From the NCBI GenBank assembly GCA_036245525.1, contig BTPG01000005.1, positions 174,789,578-174,853,577 on the forward strand: a stretch of 64,000 nt of DNA, given 5' to 3'. The notes below the pieces were generated by a model, which had not been told where the DNA came from, did not search any database, and saw only the letters and a program-made list of their open reading frames with translations. The translations under genes were made by a program, and so were the position numbers. This stretch comes from Semisulcospira habei (lineage: Eukaryota > Mollusca > Gastropoda > Semisulcospiridae). This document shows, in pieces, positions 56,387 through 64,000 of this stretch (positions within the stretch are counted from its first letter, which is position 1; every line of letters starts with the position of its first letter).

Positions 56387-56453
56387 GCAAAAGGCATAGA
56401 TCCTCATCAGCCCCCTCATAAAGCGGGGGCTCATGGGGATCTATGCTTCTTGC
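56387..56453. repeat. Family A palindrome
   Basis: GCAAAAGGCATAGATCCTCA with GGGATCTATGCTTCTTGC; tip CCCCCTCATAAAGCGGGGG. Confidence 0.75.
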
Positions 56454-56712
56454 TGGCTCCATTTCGTTTATGGACGCGTTCCAGGAACACAGCTCGTCTT
56501 TACTCTTAGTGTTTTCTTTATCGATATCAGTATTTTCCAGTACATTTCAGCTGGGATCTTGGCATCGTGTTGTCCTTATTGACAATGATAAATTGGTGTC
56601 GTGTCGCTTTCCACTTGAGTTTCGTCAGTGAATGCCGTTAGGGTCAAATTGAGAAAACTGCCTAGATCTGCGACTGACGTACCTCCGATTATCCTTGTAA
56701 TATGTGATCACG

Positions 56713-56779
56713 TGAGCTGGTCTGTGATTTTGGACCTTACGGCTAAAAACCGTAAGGTCCAAAACCACAGGCCAGCACA
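56713..56779. repeat. Family C palindrome
   Basis: GAGCTGGTCTGTGATTTTGG with CCAAAACCACAGGCCAGC; centre TTACGGCTAAAAACCGTAA. Confidence 0.8.
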
Positions 56780-56935
56780 CAATGTCCTTCCCTATAAAAT
56801 ATTATTCACATCGTTAATGGATCTCTCCTTGACTATACCACAGTCGCTGAAGTACAGAACACGAATTTCAGTGAAACACAATTAATGGGGTCCAGTAAAG
56901 GGTTTGTACATCTGAATGAGACCTGTTGAAACTGC

Positions 56936-56968
56936 CTGGGGCTCATGAGGATCTATGCCGTCTTGCAG
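56936..56968. repeat. Half of a family A palindrome
   Basis: GGGGCTCATGAGGATCTATG only; no left arm. Confidence 0.6.
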
Positions 56969-57354
56969 ACTAGCGGAGCTCGCAGCAGAAACGATTCAGC
57001 AGAGGTTGCAAATGAGAACGAAAATAGGCGCCCTGGCGGGCTTGCTTGTGGTACAGTGCAAGGGGAGGAGGGCGCAGTACGCAAGGATTTAGAGGATTAC
57101 GGCGCAAGGCCCACCGACTACGGGTGTTTGGACAAGGGTCCAAAGCTCGGCCGTACATAAGGATGCACACAGGAGCCCTTTAACCTCCAGACCCAAAAGT
57201 ATTATTATTTTGATCGTCGAATCGGCTGGTCATCTTTCTCTCGATCACAGCTGCGCATTTCACCGAAGTCCTGTCTGATATCGTACGAGAGATGAACCAA
57301 TGACTGAACAATACACTTTTATTTTACGCCGGTAAAAGTTTTGGTTCACGAACC

Positions 57355-57454
57355 TTATAGCCTTTTGGCTGTCGGTGGCGCTTTTTGTCGCGATGCTGAT
57401 TCCTGCTGCAGGGATCATCGCGACGATAAACGCTACCGACAGACAAAGAGTTAA
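57355..57454. mobile_element. Family I palindrome, 100 bp, left TTAA mutated
   Basis: TTATAGCCTTTTGGCTGTCG with CGACAGACAAAGAGTTAA; inner TTGTCGCGATG pairs with CATCGCGACGA. Confidence 0.7.
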
Positions 57455-57573
57455 TCAAAACGAACGTGTTGTATAGTCTCGGGCCAAATCACAGGCATGC
57501 GATGTTCGCTGCGTAATCGGTCACCTCTGCAACACGAAACGAGGCATTACCCGTCCCCGGCAACAACTAAACG

Positions 57574-57651
57574 CCTTCGGGCCCACGACGGCCGCAGTGG
57601 GCCCGCGCACAGTCGTGCGCGGGCCCACTGCGGCCGTCATGGGCCCGAGGA
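57574..57651. repeat. Family D palindrome, 77 bp, near perfect
   Basis: CTTCGGGCCCACGACGGCCG with CGGCCGTCATGGGCCCGAGG; centre GCGCACAGTCGTGCGC. It could form one of the most stable hairpins here because of its GC content. Confidence 0.85.
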
Positions 57652-57852
57652 CCTTTTGTTTACTTTTCACTTTTTACAGGTGATCGAAAGTCTAACAATC
57701 ATACCATGCCTGTATGCCGAATCGAGAACAAGTTCATAGGGCCGTATAGCTGCCCAATACACACAGCCGACGGCGGCCGACGTTCGCCCGATGGCCTTTG
57801 TGCATTGGGTGACTGTGTTGACATCGGTCCTCGGCCCGTCTCCTCGCCGGCT

Positions 57853-58021
57853 TAATAATAATAATAACAATGGCTACTTATATAGCGCTTATCCTTAAAT
57901 AAGCTCTAAGCGCTTTAAATTAAAGAGTGGGAGTAGAGGGGGTCATCTGAGAAACAACGGATTCTGCAATACACACGCAGCATGCTCGGCGTTAAACCCA
58001 AATAACTAACTAATACACACG

Positions 58022-58085
<64 letters not shown>

Positions 58086-58097
58086 CACGCACACACA
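57853..58097. repeat. SINE-like TTATATAGCGC segment and CA microsatellite
   Basis: (AAT)n with GGCTACTTATATAGCGCTTA and CTCTAAGCGCTTTA, a motif pair common in mollusc short repeats, then (CA)n at 58027-58097. Confidence 0.65.
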
Positions 58098-58289
58098 GGT
58101 ACATAATGACAAAGAACTGAGCTACATTGGGGTATCGAACAGGCGGGTCTTTAGGGCAGATTTAAAGGCAGTGAATGAGGGAGAATGTCTAATGTCTATA
58201 GGTAGCGAGTTTCAGGGCGCTTGAAGTTGAAGGCGCTTTCCTTGAGCTTGAGCTACTGTTAATCAATCTTGTCCCCCACCCCCCCCCCC

Positions 58290-58321
<32 letters not shown>

Positions 58322-58435
58322 AAAAAGAAAAAAAAAAGTTGCCACTGGAGACGAAAAAAAAAAAGTACGTGCATGGCCATGACGCCTTCATTCCCCGACG
58401 TGCTTTACGAAACTGCTTCGTGTCAGCGTGATCCC

Positions 58436-58952
58436 TTAACCCCTTGGCCGCTGCTGACGATACCGCTCGGCGGGGGAAAAAAAAGACTTGGAGATTGACA
58501 AAAAAACACAGTCAACAGAGTACAGACCTTCATAAACAGTTGCCTTAGAAGAATTTTGAAAATGCACTGGCCAGAGAAGGTCAGCAACGTCAGACTCTGG
58601 GACAGAACAGAGCAGATAACAGCAGAGAATGAAATTGGGCGAAGAAGATGGGGATGGATCGGTCACAGTCTGAGAAAGCCAGCTTCCAGTATCACTTGGC
58701 AGGCATTGTCATGGAACCCCCAGGGAAAGAGGAAAAGAGGTAGGCCGAGAAACTCCTGGCGTCGAGACCTCCAAGCAGACATCAAGAGACTGGGAACCAC
58801 CTGGAGTAGAATCGAAGGAGAAGCACAGGACAGGAGTTGCTGGAGGTCTCTCGTCGACGGCCTATACCCGGGTAGGGGTGACAGGCGTAAGTAAGTAAGA
58901 AGGGGGGGAAAAAAAGACCCGCTTGTTTCGTCAGTAGCGGTTGAAGGGTTAA
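58436..58952. mobile_element. Family J TTAA element split by a LINE fragment
   Basis: TTAACCCCTTGGCCGCTGCT and its inverse ending AGCGGTTGAAGGGTTAA bound the locus; further inside, GACGATACCGC and GTTTCGTCAGTAGC pair. A G/A tract ending in GAC occurs on both sides of the LINE insert (58472-58487 and 58902-58918), which is the LINE target duplication. Confidence 0.85.
58488..58901 (+). pseudogene. RTE-clade LINE 3' fragment nested in a TTAA element
   Basis: The plus frame reads [56 protein letters not shown] and ends DGLYPGRGDRRK. This aligns along its length with the last 130 residues of the intact LINE at 60864-63869 ([34 protein letters not shown]). The tail GTAAGTAAGTAAG is also shared. 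It is 5'-truncated, lacks endonuclease and catalytic reverse transcriptase parts, and cannot be active. Confidence 0.9.
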
Positions 58953-59003
58953 TAGGGTTGCGTTGGAAAATATGCTCGGACCTTCCAGAAGTAACAGGTA
59001 GGC

Positions 59004-59305
59004 TTAACCCCTTCACTGCCGGAGCAATTAACTCATTCGGGGCGTGCCGCCTCCGGATACGCGGCTTATGCCGCGTATCCGGAGGTGGCACGTCTCGAAT
59101 GAGTTAAGAAGGTTGGGGGAGGGGGGGTTGGGGGTTAGGCGGGGGGGGGGGGGGGGGGTCTCATGAGGATTCACGTCTCTTTGGTAGTTCTATCCTTATG
59201 CCTAATTTTGTCTCGTTTTACATCTGTGTTCTTGAAGGAGAATGCCAGTCAGTGTGCAGTCTTTTCCGACGCGAAATTCATGGTCACTGGCAGTGAAGGG
59301 GTTGA
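59004..59305. mobile_element. Family A element interrupted by a family H element
   Basis: TTAACCCCTTCACTGCCGGA left end and CACTGGCAGTGAAGGGGTT right end (TTAA now TTGA). Only the right palindrome arm remains (CTCATGAGGATTCACGTCTC, 59160). The H element is inserted 20 bp inside the left end. A poly-G tract (59140-59157) lies between. Confidence 0.8.
59028..59107. mobile_element. Family H TTAA palindrome, 80 bp, near perfect, nested
   Basis: TTAACTCATTCGGGGCGTGC pairs with GGCACGTCTCGAATGAGTTAA in nearly every base; centre ACGCGGCTTATGCCGCGT. The whole element is one hairpin. Confidence 0.85.
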
Positions 59306-59485
59306 GAGGACCTTGCATGTTTTCGCTGTTGACACCGTGTCAATGCAAACATAAACGTGTGCCCTTTGGTCTGTAGGTCTGGACAGGCCAGCCTACACAC
59401 AACGATTTTGTCACAGAAATGCTGGGCAAGGCCACGGTAGTCTTGAGGGCCAACAAATTTGCTATAGTCCAGCACTGAAATTACA

Positions 59486-59699
59486 TTAACTCATTCTACC
59501 CCAACACCGAAATCCCCAAATTTTGCCGTTGTCCTTTGAAGACTGCATTGCAGTGCAGGACACAGATCGACCATGGTAGTTCAAGGGTGATGCCAGAATA
59601 GCTTGGCGCCCACAGGCGCCAAGCTATTCTGGCATCACCCTTGAACTATCATGGTCGATCCTTATCTTGCTGTGGTGTGTCTGGGGTAGAATGAGTTAA
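59486..59699. mobile_element. Complete family B element, exactly 214 bp
   Basis: TTAACTCATTCTACCCCA and TGGGGTAGAATGAGTTAA are perfect 18-bp inverted ends. Hairpin about 59567-59662 with GTTCAAGGGTGATGCCAGAA and inverse; the loop-proximal centre is GGCGCCCACAGGCGCC. Both arms share the GGGTGATGCC variant. Confidence 0.95.
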
Positions 59700-60197
59700 A
59701 CGATAAGTAGTATTTTATTTCTACTTCTCAGTGTTGCAAAATGAGGATGGGCTACAGAAACCAGCCGCAAAGCGAGGCGTACGCATTTCTGACTTGTATC
59801 TTCGCTAGTCACACCCTTTCAAATGCAATAATTTCAATATCTGATTATCCACCAGCATTGTGACTAAACATACTGCTAGCACTTTTATCCGCAATGACTT
59901 TACAGAATCGGGTGTAATTTTTCAGTCGCAGGCAGGTAAACAAACAAAGACAGAACTCTCCTAGAAAACGCCTGACGTTACGCCATATTATCAGGCACAG
60001 CGGAATGTATTTTATTACTGTGTTTGTGATAAGCACAGAGGAAAATAGAGGTATGATTTATAGATCACTGGGTTTCGATGTTTTTATCCTCTCTTTATGA
60101 CTTCTAAATCCAAATTGTCCATTCACCGGTTTTTATCGTTGACATACATTGCGACAGCTACCTCCACCAGAGCGTGTAGTGATAGCAGTTTATATCA

Positions 60198-60263
60198 GCA
60201 AGAGGCATAGATTCTCATGAGCACCTGCATTTGCAGGAGCTCATGAGAATCTATGCCTCTTGC
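60198..60263. repeat. Family A palindrome, perfect
   Basis: GCAAGAGGCATAGATTCTCA and exact inverse; tip GCACCTGCATTTGCAGGAGC. Confidence 0.85.
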
Positions 60264-60840
60264 AGACGGAACTTTTGACGCGCTCGTATCTTTTTCCTGC
60301 ACATTTTTACTTCGTCGTCAGAGCAGAAATGCTTCCATTGTTAGATATGATAAAAACGGAGGCGAACAAAAAACCGCGCAGTTTCTTTTTCCTTCTAGTA
60401 TAGAGATCGTGTTCTCGTGCAGCGTCGTAACTAACAGTTACAGACGAGAGTCAATTTCATATTATTTCATTAGTGCAGCGATTCGCTTCGCATGTGTGCT
60501 GCTGTCTGTTCTCCGTTCATGTGTGCGTATAGGTGAGAAATTTCGAGCGTACGTGCACATACTAAGAAGTGTTTCGTTACTATGAACATATTTCGCGTTT
60601 TCGTTTTAACAAATGCACGTGTCAAGATTGAAAAACAACAACAACAAAATAACAAACAAACAAACAACTGTTTACATTTTGGTCTGATTATGCGCTCCTA
60701 ACTCCGCCATGGCCGGTCCCAAGCCCGGATGTGAAAGGAGGAGGGTTGGGCGTGGGGTCAGCTGCCCCACCCCATAAAAACACACATTGCTACAGAAACG
60801 CCAACAAGAAAACCAACAACCGACTCGGCCCTGGGAGAGG

Positions 60841-60867
60841 ATGGACCTTCAGCTGGAGGATTTATGA
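60841..60867 (+). other. Nine-codon upstream frame overlapping the LINE start (ATGA)
   Basis: ATG at 60841 encodes MDLQLEDL and stops at TGA 60865-60867, overlapping the main ATG at 60864 in an ATGA. A longer upstream frame with a good context (GCCATGG, 60709) ends at 60777. Stop-start overlaps of this kind could allow reinitiation; this is inference. Confidence 0.4.
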
Positions 60868-63800
60868 CGCGGGGTGGTGAAAGCCGAAAGGAAGCCACTC
60901 AGCAGACTACCATCCTTTCGACCAGGGCAACCATCAACATCGGAACATGGAATGTGAAGACCATGTACGAAGCAGGGAAAACAGCTCAGGTGGCAGTGGA
61001 GATGAGGAACTACCGTCTCGACGTCCTTGGCATTAGTGAGTCCAGATGGACGGGCAGCGGACAGAAGAGACTGACCACAGGAGAGAGGCTGCTGTTTTCC
61101 GGCCATGAGGAGGACAATGCACCACACACAGAGGGAGTGGCTCTCATGCTCTCCAAAACTGCGCAGAGTGCTCTCATCGGGTGGGAAGCCCATGGCCCAC
61201 GCATCATCACAGCCTCGTTCAGAACACAGCAGAAGAGGATTAGCATGAACATCATCCAGTGCTATGCCCCAACCAACGACAGCGATGACGAGACCAAAGA
61301 CCAGTTTTATAACAGACTTCAGACCATCGTTGGAACCCTCCCTAGAAGAGATTTCAACATCATCATGGGCGATTTCAACGCCAAGGTCGGCAGTGATAAC
61401 AGAGGCTTCGAGGAGGTCATGGGGCAGCAGGGTTTGGGAGTAATGAACGATAACGGAGAGAGATTCGCAGACCTATGCGCCATAAGCAACCTTGTCATAG
61501 GCGGCACAGTCTTCCCGCACAAGCGCATCCACAAGGCGACATGGGTATCACCGGACCATTTAACCGAGAATCAGATCGACCACGTGTGCATCTCGAGAAG
61601 GTTCCGAAGATCTCTCCAGGACGTCCGAGCGAAGAGAGGAGCTGACGTTGCTTCAGACCACCACCTGGTTGTTGCCAGACTGAAACTGAAGCTGAAGAGG
61701 AACTGGACCGGCGAGACCTGTCAGCGCCAGAGGTTCAACACTACGCTGCTGAAAGATGCAGGCAATCATGAGGAGTACAGACTCGCCCTCTCCAACAGGT
61801 TCCAGGTTCTCCAAGAGCTTCTGGACGAAGGAACCATTGACGAGCAGTGGAGAGGGGTGAGAGACGCAGTAACTGCAGCATGTAAGGAGGTGTTGGGCTA
61901 CAGGAAGCACACCCACAAAGAGTGGATAACACCAATGACACTCGAGAAAGTAGTAGATAGAAAGAAGAAGAAAGCAGAAGTAAACAACAGCCGCACAAGA
62001 ACAGAGAAGGCCCGCGCTCAGGAGGCATACACAACAGCCAACAAAATAGTAAAGAATAGCATCAAGGCAGACAAGAGAAATTTTGTAGAGTCACTGGCAC
62101 AAGAAGCAGAGGAGGCAGCCCGACATGGAAACATGAGAGAGCTCTACAACACCACAAAAAAGCTTTCAGGGAAGTTTGCCAAGCCAGAGAGGCCAGTAAA
62201 GGATAAACAGGGAAGAGCCATCCAAGGAGAGGAGGGACAGAAGAACAGATGGAAGGAGCACTTTGAGGAGCTCTTAAATAGACCAGCTCCACAAGACCCA
62301 CCAGACATTCAGGTAGCCGAGAGAGACCTGCCGATAGACTGTAGCGAGCCCACCAAGGAGGAGATCCGGAAAGCCATCAAACAGCTCAAGTCGGGCAAGG
62401 CAGCCGGACCCGACAGTATACCGGCAGAAGCGCTAAAGGCGGATACTGAAACCACAGTTGAGATGCTCCACCCCCTCTTCAGGAAAATCTGGCAGAGAGA
62501 ACAAGTACCAGCAGAGTGGAAGGAGGGTTACCTGGTCAAGCTGCCAAAGAATGGAGACCTCAGCAACTGTGCCAACTATAGAGGAATCACCCTACTGTCT
62601 GTTCCAGGCAAAGTCTTCAGCAGGATCCTACTCAACAGGATGAAGGACACAGTGGACCCCCAACTCCGAGATCAACAGGCGGGCTTTCGCAAGGACCGAT
62701 CATGCACTGACCAGATCGCCACGCTGCGAATCATCCTGGAACAGTCGCTAGAGTGGAACTCGTCCCTCTACATCAACTTCCTTGATTATGAGAAGGCCTT
62801 CGACAGCGTCAACAGAGCCACCTTGTGGAAGCTGCTGAGACACTATGGAGTACCTGAAAAGCTTACCAACATCATCAGGAACTCCTACGAGGGACTGACC
62901 TGCAGAGTGATCTGTGGAAACCAGCTCACCCACGCCTTCCAAGTCCGGACAGGGGTGAGACAGGGGTGTTTGCTGTCACCGTTCCTGTTCCTGCTGGCCA
63001 TCGACTGGGTCATGACGACATCCACAGCACAGAAGCGAAATGGCATCCAATGGACACTTTGGACCCAACTGGATGACCTGGACTTCGCAGATGACCTAGC
63101 CCTGCTCTCGCACACCCAACAGCAGATGCAAGAAAAGACAAACGCAGTGGCAGCGAACTCCGCAAGGCTAGGCCTGAACATCCACCGTGGAAAGAGCAAG
63201 GTGCTGAAAGTCAACGCTGCCAGTGGAACGCCCATCACATTGGAAGGCGAGGCGCTAGAAGAGGTGGAGAGCTTCACCTACCTCGGCAGCATAGTCGACA
63301 AGAAGGGTGGGACGGATGCTGACGTGAAGATCAGGATAGGCAAGGCCAGGGCAGCATTTCTCCAGCTAAAGAACGTCTGGACTTCAAGAGATCTGTCAGT
63401 CAACACCAAGATCCGACTGTTCAATACCAACGTGAAACCAGTACTCCTCTATGGAGCAGAGACCTGGAGGACCACAGTGTCGACCACCAAGAAAATACAG
63501 ACGTTCATCAACAACAGTCTGAGAAGGCTCCTCAGGATACGCTGGCCGGACAAAATCAGCAACGAGGAATTGTGGCAGCGGACAAAGCAGAAGCCTGCAG
63601 AAGTGGAGCTCCAACAACGCCGCTGGAGATGGATAGGTCACACACTACGCAAGCCAGCAACCAACACCACAAAGCAAGCCCTAAGATGGAACCCCCAGGG
63701 AAAAAGGAAGAGAGGTCGGCCACGAAACACCTGGCGACGTGACCTGGAGACAGATGCCAAGAAGATGGGCCACACCTGGGGACAGCTGGAGAGACTCGCC

Positions 63801-63869
63801 CAGGACAGAGACGGCTGGAGGGACCTTGTCGGCGGCCTATGCCCCAGAGGGGGTGATGGGCGTAAGTAA
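60864..63869 (+). CDS. RTE-clade LINE ORF: apurinic-like endonuclease and reverse transcriptase (1,001 aa)
   Basis: One uninterrupted frame. The N-terminal endonuclease has GTWN at residues 27-30, the catalytic GISE (E59), MGDFNAKVG (D170, N172) and SDHH (D265, H266). The reverse transcriptase spans about 480-780: [45 protein letters not shown] with the first catalytic Asp (about 640), [22 protein letters not shown] with the FADD pair (about 738-742) and YLGSIVD. The C-terminal part ([25 protein letters not shown]) is the usual tail. Length fits RTE ORFs. All catalytic boxes are present, so it could be active; activity itself is inferred. The protein would nick target DNA and prime reverse transcription of its own RNA there. 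Annotation pipelines often call such ORFs craniofacial development protein 2-like. Confidence 0.97.
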   Translation: MTRGGESRKEATQQTTILSTRATINIGTWNVKTMYEAGKTAQVAVEMRNYRLDVLGISESRWTGSGQKRLTTGERLLFSGHEEDNAPHTEGVALMLSKTAQSALIGWEAHGPRIITASFRTQQKRISMNIIQCYAPTNDSDDETKDQFYNRLQTIVGTLPRRDFNIIMGDFNAKVGSDNRGFEEVMGQQGLGVMNDNGERFADLCAISNLVIGGTVFPHKRIHKATWVSPDHLTENQIDHVCISRRFRRSLQDVRAKRGADVASDHHLVVARLKLKLKRNWTGETCQRQRFNTTLLKDAGNHEEYRLALSNRFQVLQELLDEGTIDEQWRGVRDAVTAACKEVLGYRKHTHKEWITPMTLEKVVDRKKKKAEVNNSRTRTEKARAQEAYTTANKIVKNSIKADKRNFVESLAQEAEEAARHGNMRELYNTTKKLSGKFAKPERPVKDKQGRAIQGEEGQKNRWKEHFEELLNRPAPQDPPDIQVAERDLPIDCSEPTKEEIRKAIKQLKSGKAAGPDSIPAEALKADTETTVEMLHPLFRKIWQREQVPAEWKEGYLVKLPKNGDLSNCANYRGITLLSVPGKVFSRILLNRMKDTVDPQLRDQQAGFRKDRSCTDQIATLRIILEQSLEWNSSLYINFLDYEKAFDSVNRATLWKLLRHYGVPEKLTNIIRNSYEGLTCRVICGNQLTHAFQVRTGVRQGCLLSPFLFLLAIDWVMTTSTAQKRNGIQWTLWTQLDDLDFADDLALLSHTQQQMQEKTNAVAANSARLGLNIHRGKSKVLKVNAASGTPITLEGEALEEVESFTYLGSIVDKKGGTDADVKIRIGKARAAFLQLKNVWTSRDLSVNTKIRLFNTNVKPVLLYGAETWRTTVSTTKKIQTFINNSLRRLLRIRWPDKISNEELWQRTKQKPAEVELQQRRWRWIGHTLRKPATNTTKQALRWNPQGKRKRGRPRNTWRRDLETDAKKMGHTWGQLERLAQDRDGWRDLVGGLCPRGGDGRK

Positions 63870-64000
63870 GTAAGTAAGTATGCGCTCCTAGGATTTCTTC
63901 ACAAGGCCGTAATGATTATGAACATTTCATGTTGAGCAGATTTCGTCAGTCAGAAATAAAAAGAGGAAAAAAAGCTTCAAATGTGTACACTTCCATATGC

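Larger units (their letters stand above)
60701..63878 (+). mobile_element. Full-length RTE-clade LINE, 3.18 kb, with 12-bp target duplication
   Basis: TATGCGCTCCTA stands at 60689-60700 and again at 63879-63890. Between them lie a 163-bp leader, one long open frame and a short 3' end made of GTAAGTAAG repeats, the usual microsatellite tail of RTE elements. There is no poly(A) tail. The exact target duplication and open frame mean that the copy is young. A short upstream frame (60709-60777, [13 protein letters not shown]...) and a nine-codon one (60841-60867) precede the main ORF. Confidence 0.95.

Noticed and set aside
60253..60585. Open frame of 110 residues downstream of a family A hairpin
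   Set aside because: It begins inside the palindrome arm, has no recognisable motif, and shows no splice or conservation support.

Overview
This window is animal nuclear DNA, most likely from a mollusc (a gastropod is my best guess). The evidence is spliced genes with GT/AG introns, one intron of 21 kb, abundant CA, CT and TA microsatellites, a DIRS-type tyrosine-recombinase retrotransposon, RTE-clade LINEs of the kind often annotated as craniofacial development protein 2-like, and very many short inverted-repeat transposons. Nothing looks prokaryotic or viral.

Layout. Positions 1-5800 are GC-rich. They hold two tandem-repeat blocks, then the broken pol of a DIRS-like element (reverse transcriptase, RNase H, tyrosine recombinase) ending in a 57-bp inverted repeat. 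From 9.7 to 21.4 kb three plus-strand exons encode the C-terminal half of an MPV17L2-like (Mpv17/PMP22 family) protein; its first exons are not found and probably lie left of the window. Its introns carry arrays of a diverged repeat of about 163 bp and several DNA-transposon relics. From 54.7 down to 29.8 kb, on the minus strand, the last three coding exons of an unrecognised gene give about 1,006 residues with His/Gln-rich tracts and a short coiled coil. They are joined across introns of 21.1 kb and 0.84 kb in compatible phases, and upstream exons lie beyond 54.7 kb. From 60.7 to 63.9 kb there is a full-length, open RTE-clade LINE of 1,001 codons inside a 12-bp target duplication. Truncated LINE copies lie at 12.9, 34.1, 43.9 and 58.5 kb.

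The most striking content is a crowd of short hairpins, roughly one per kilobase from 20 kb onward. I sort them by sequence into families A to J, with an extra letter for singletons. Families A, B, H, I and J are bounded by TTAA and have terminal inverted repeats that begin just inside it. They look like piggyBac-type non-autonomous elements, each built around a near-perfect palindrome of 50-105 bp. Three complete B copies are all 214 bp long including both TTAA. In many copies the two palindrome arms share the same private substitutions, so arms match each other better than they match other copies. That points to a process correcting one arm from the other. Derived events include a 24-bp minisatellite grown from one A element, tandem arrays of hairpins, a LINE inserted in one element, one element nested in another, and a B element lying 12 bp from a coding 3' splice site.

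The two host genes show no functional link. The rest of the window is repeat and intron sequence with no further gene I can support.
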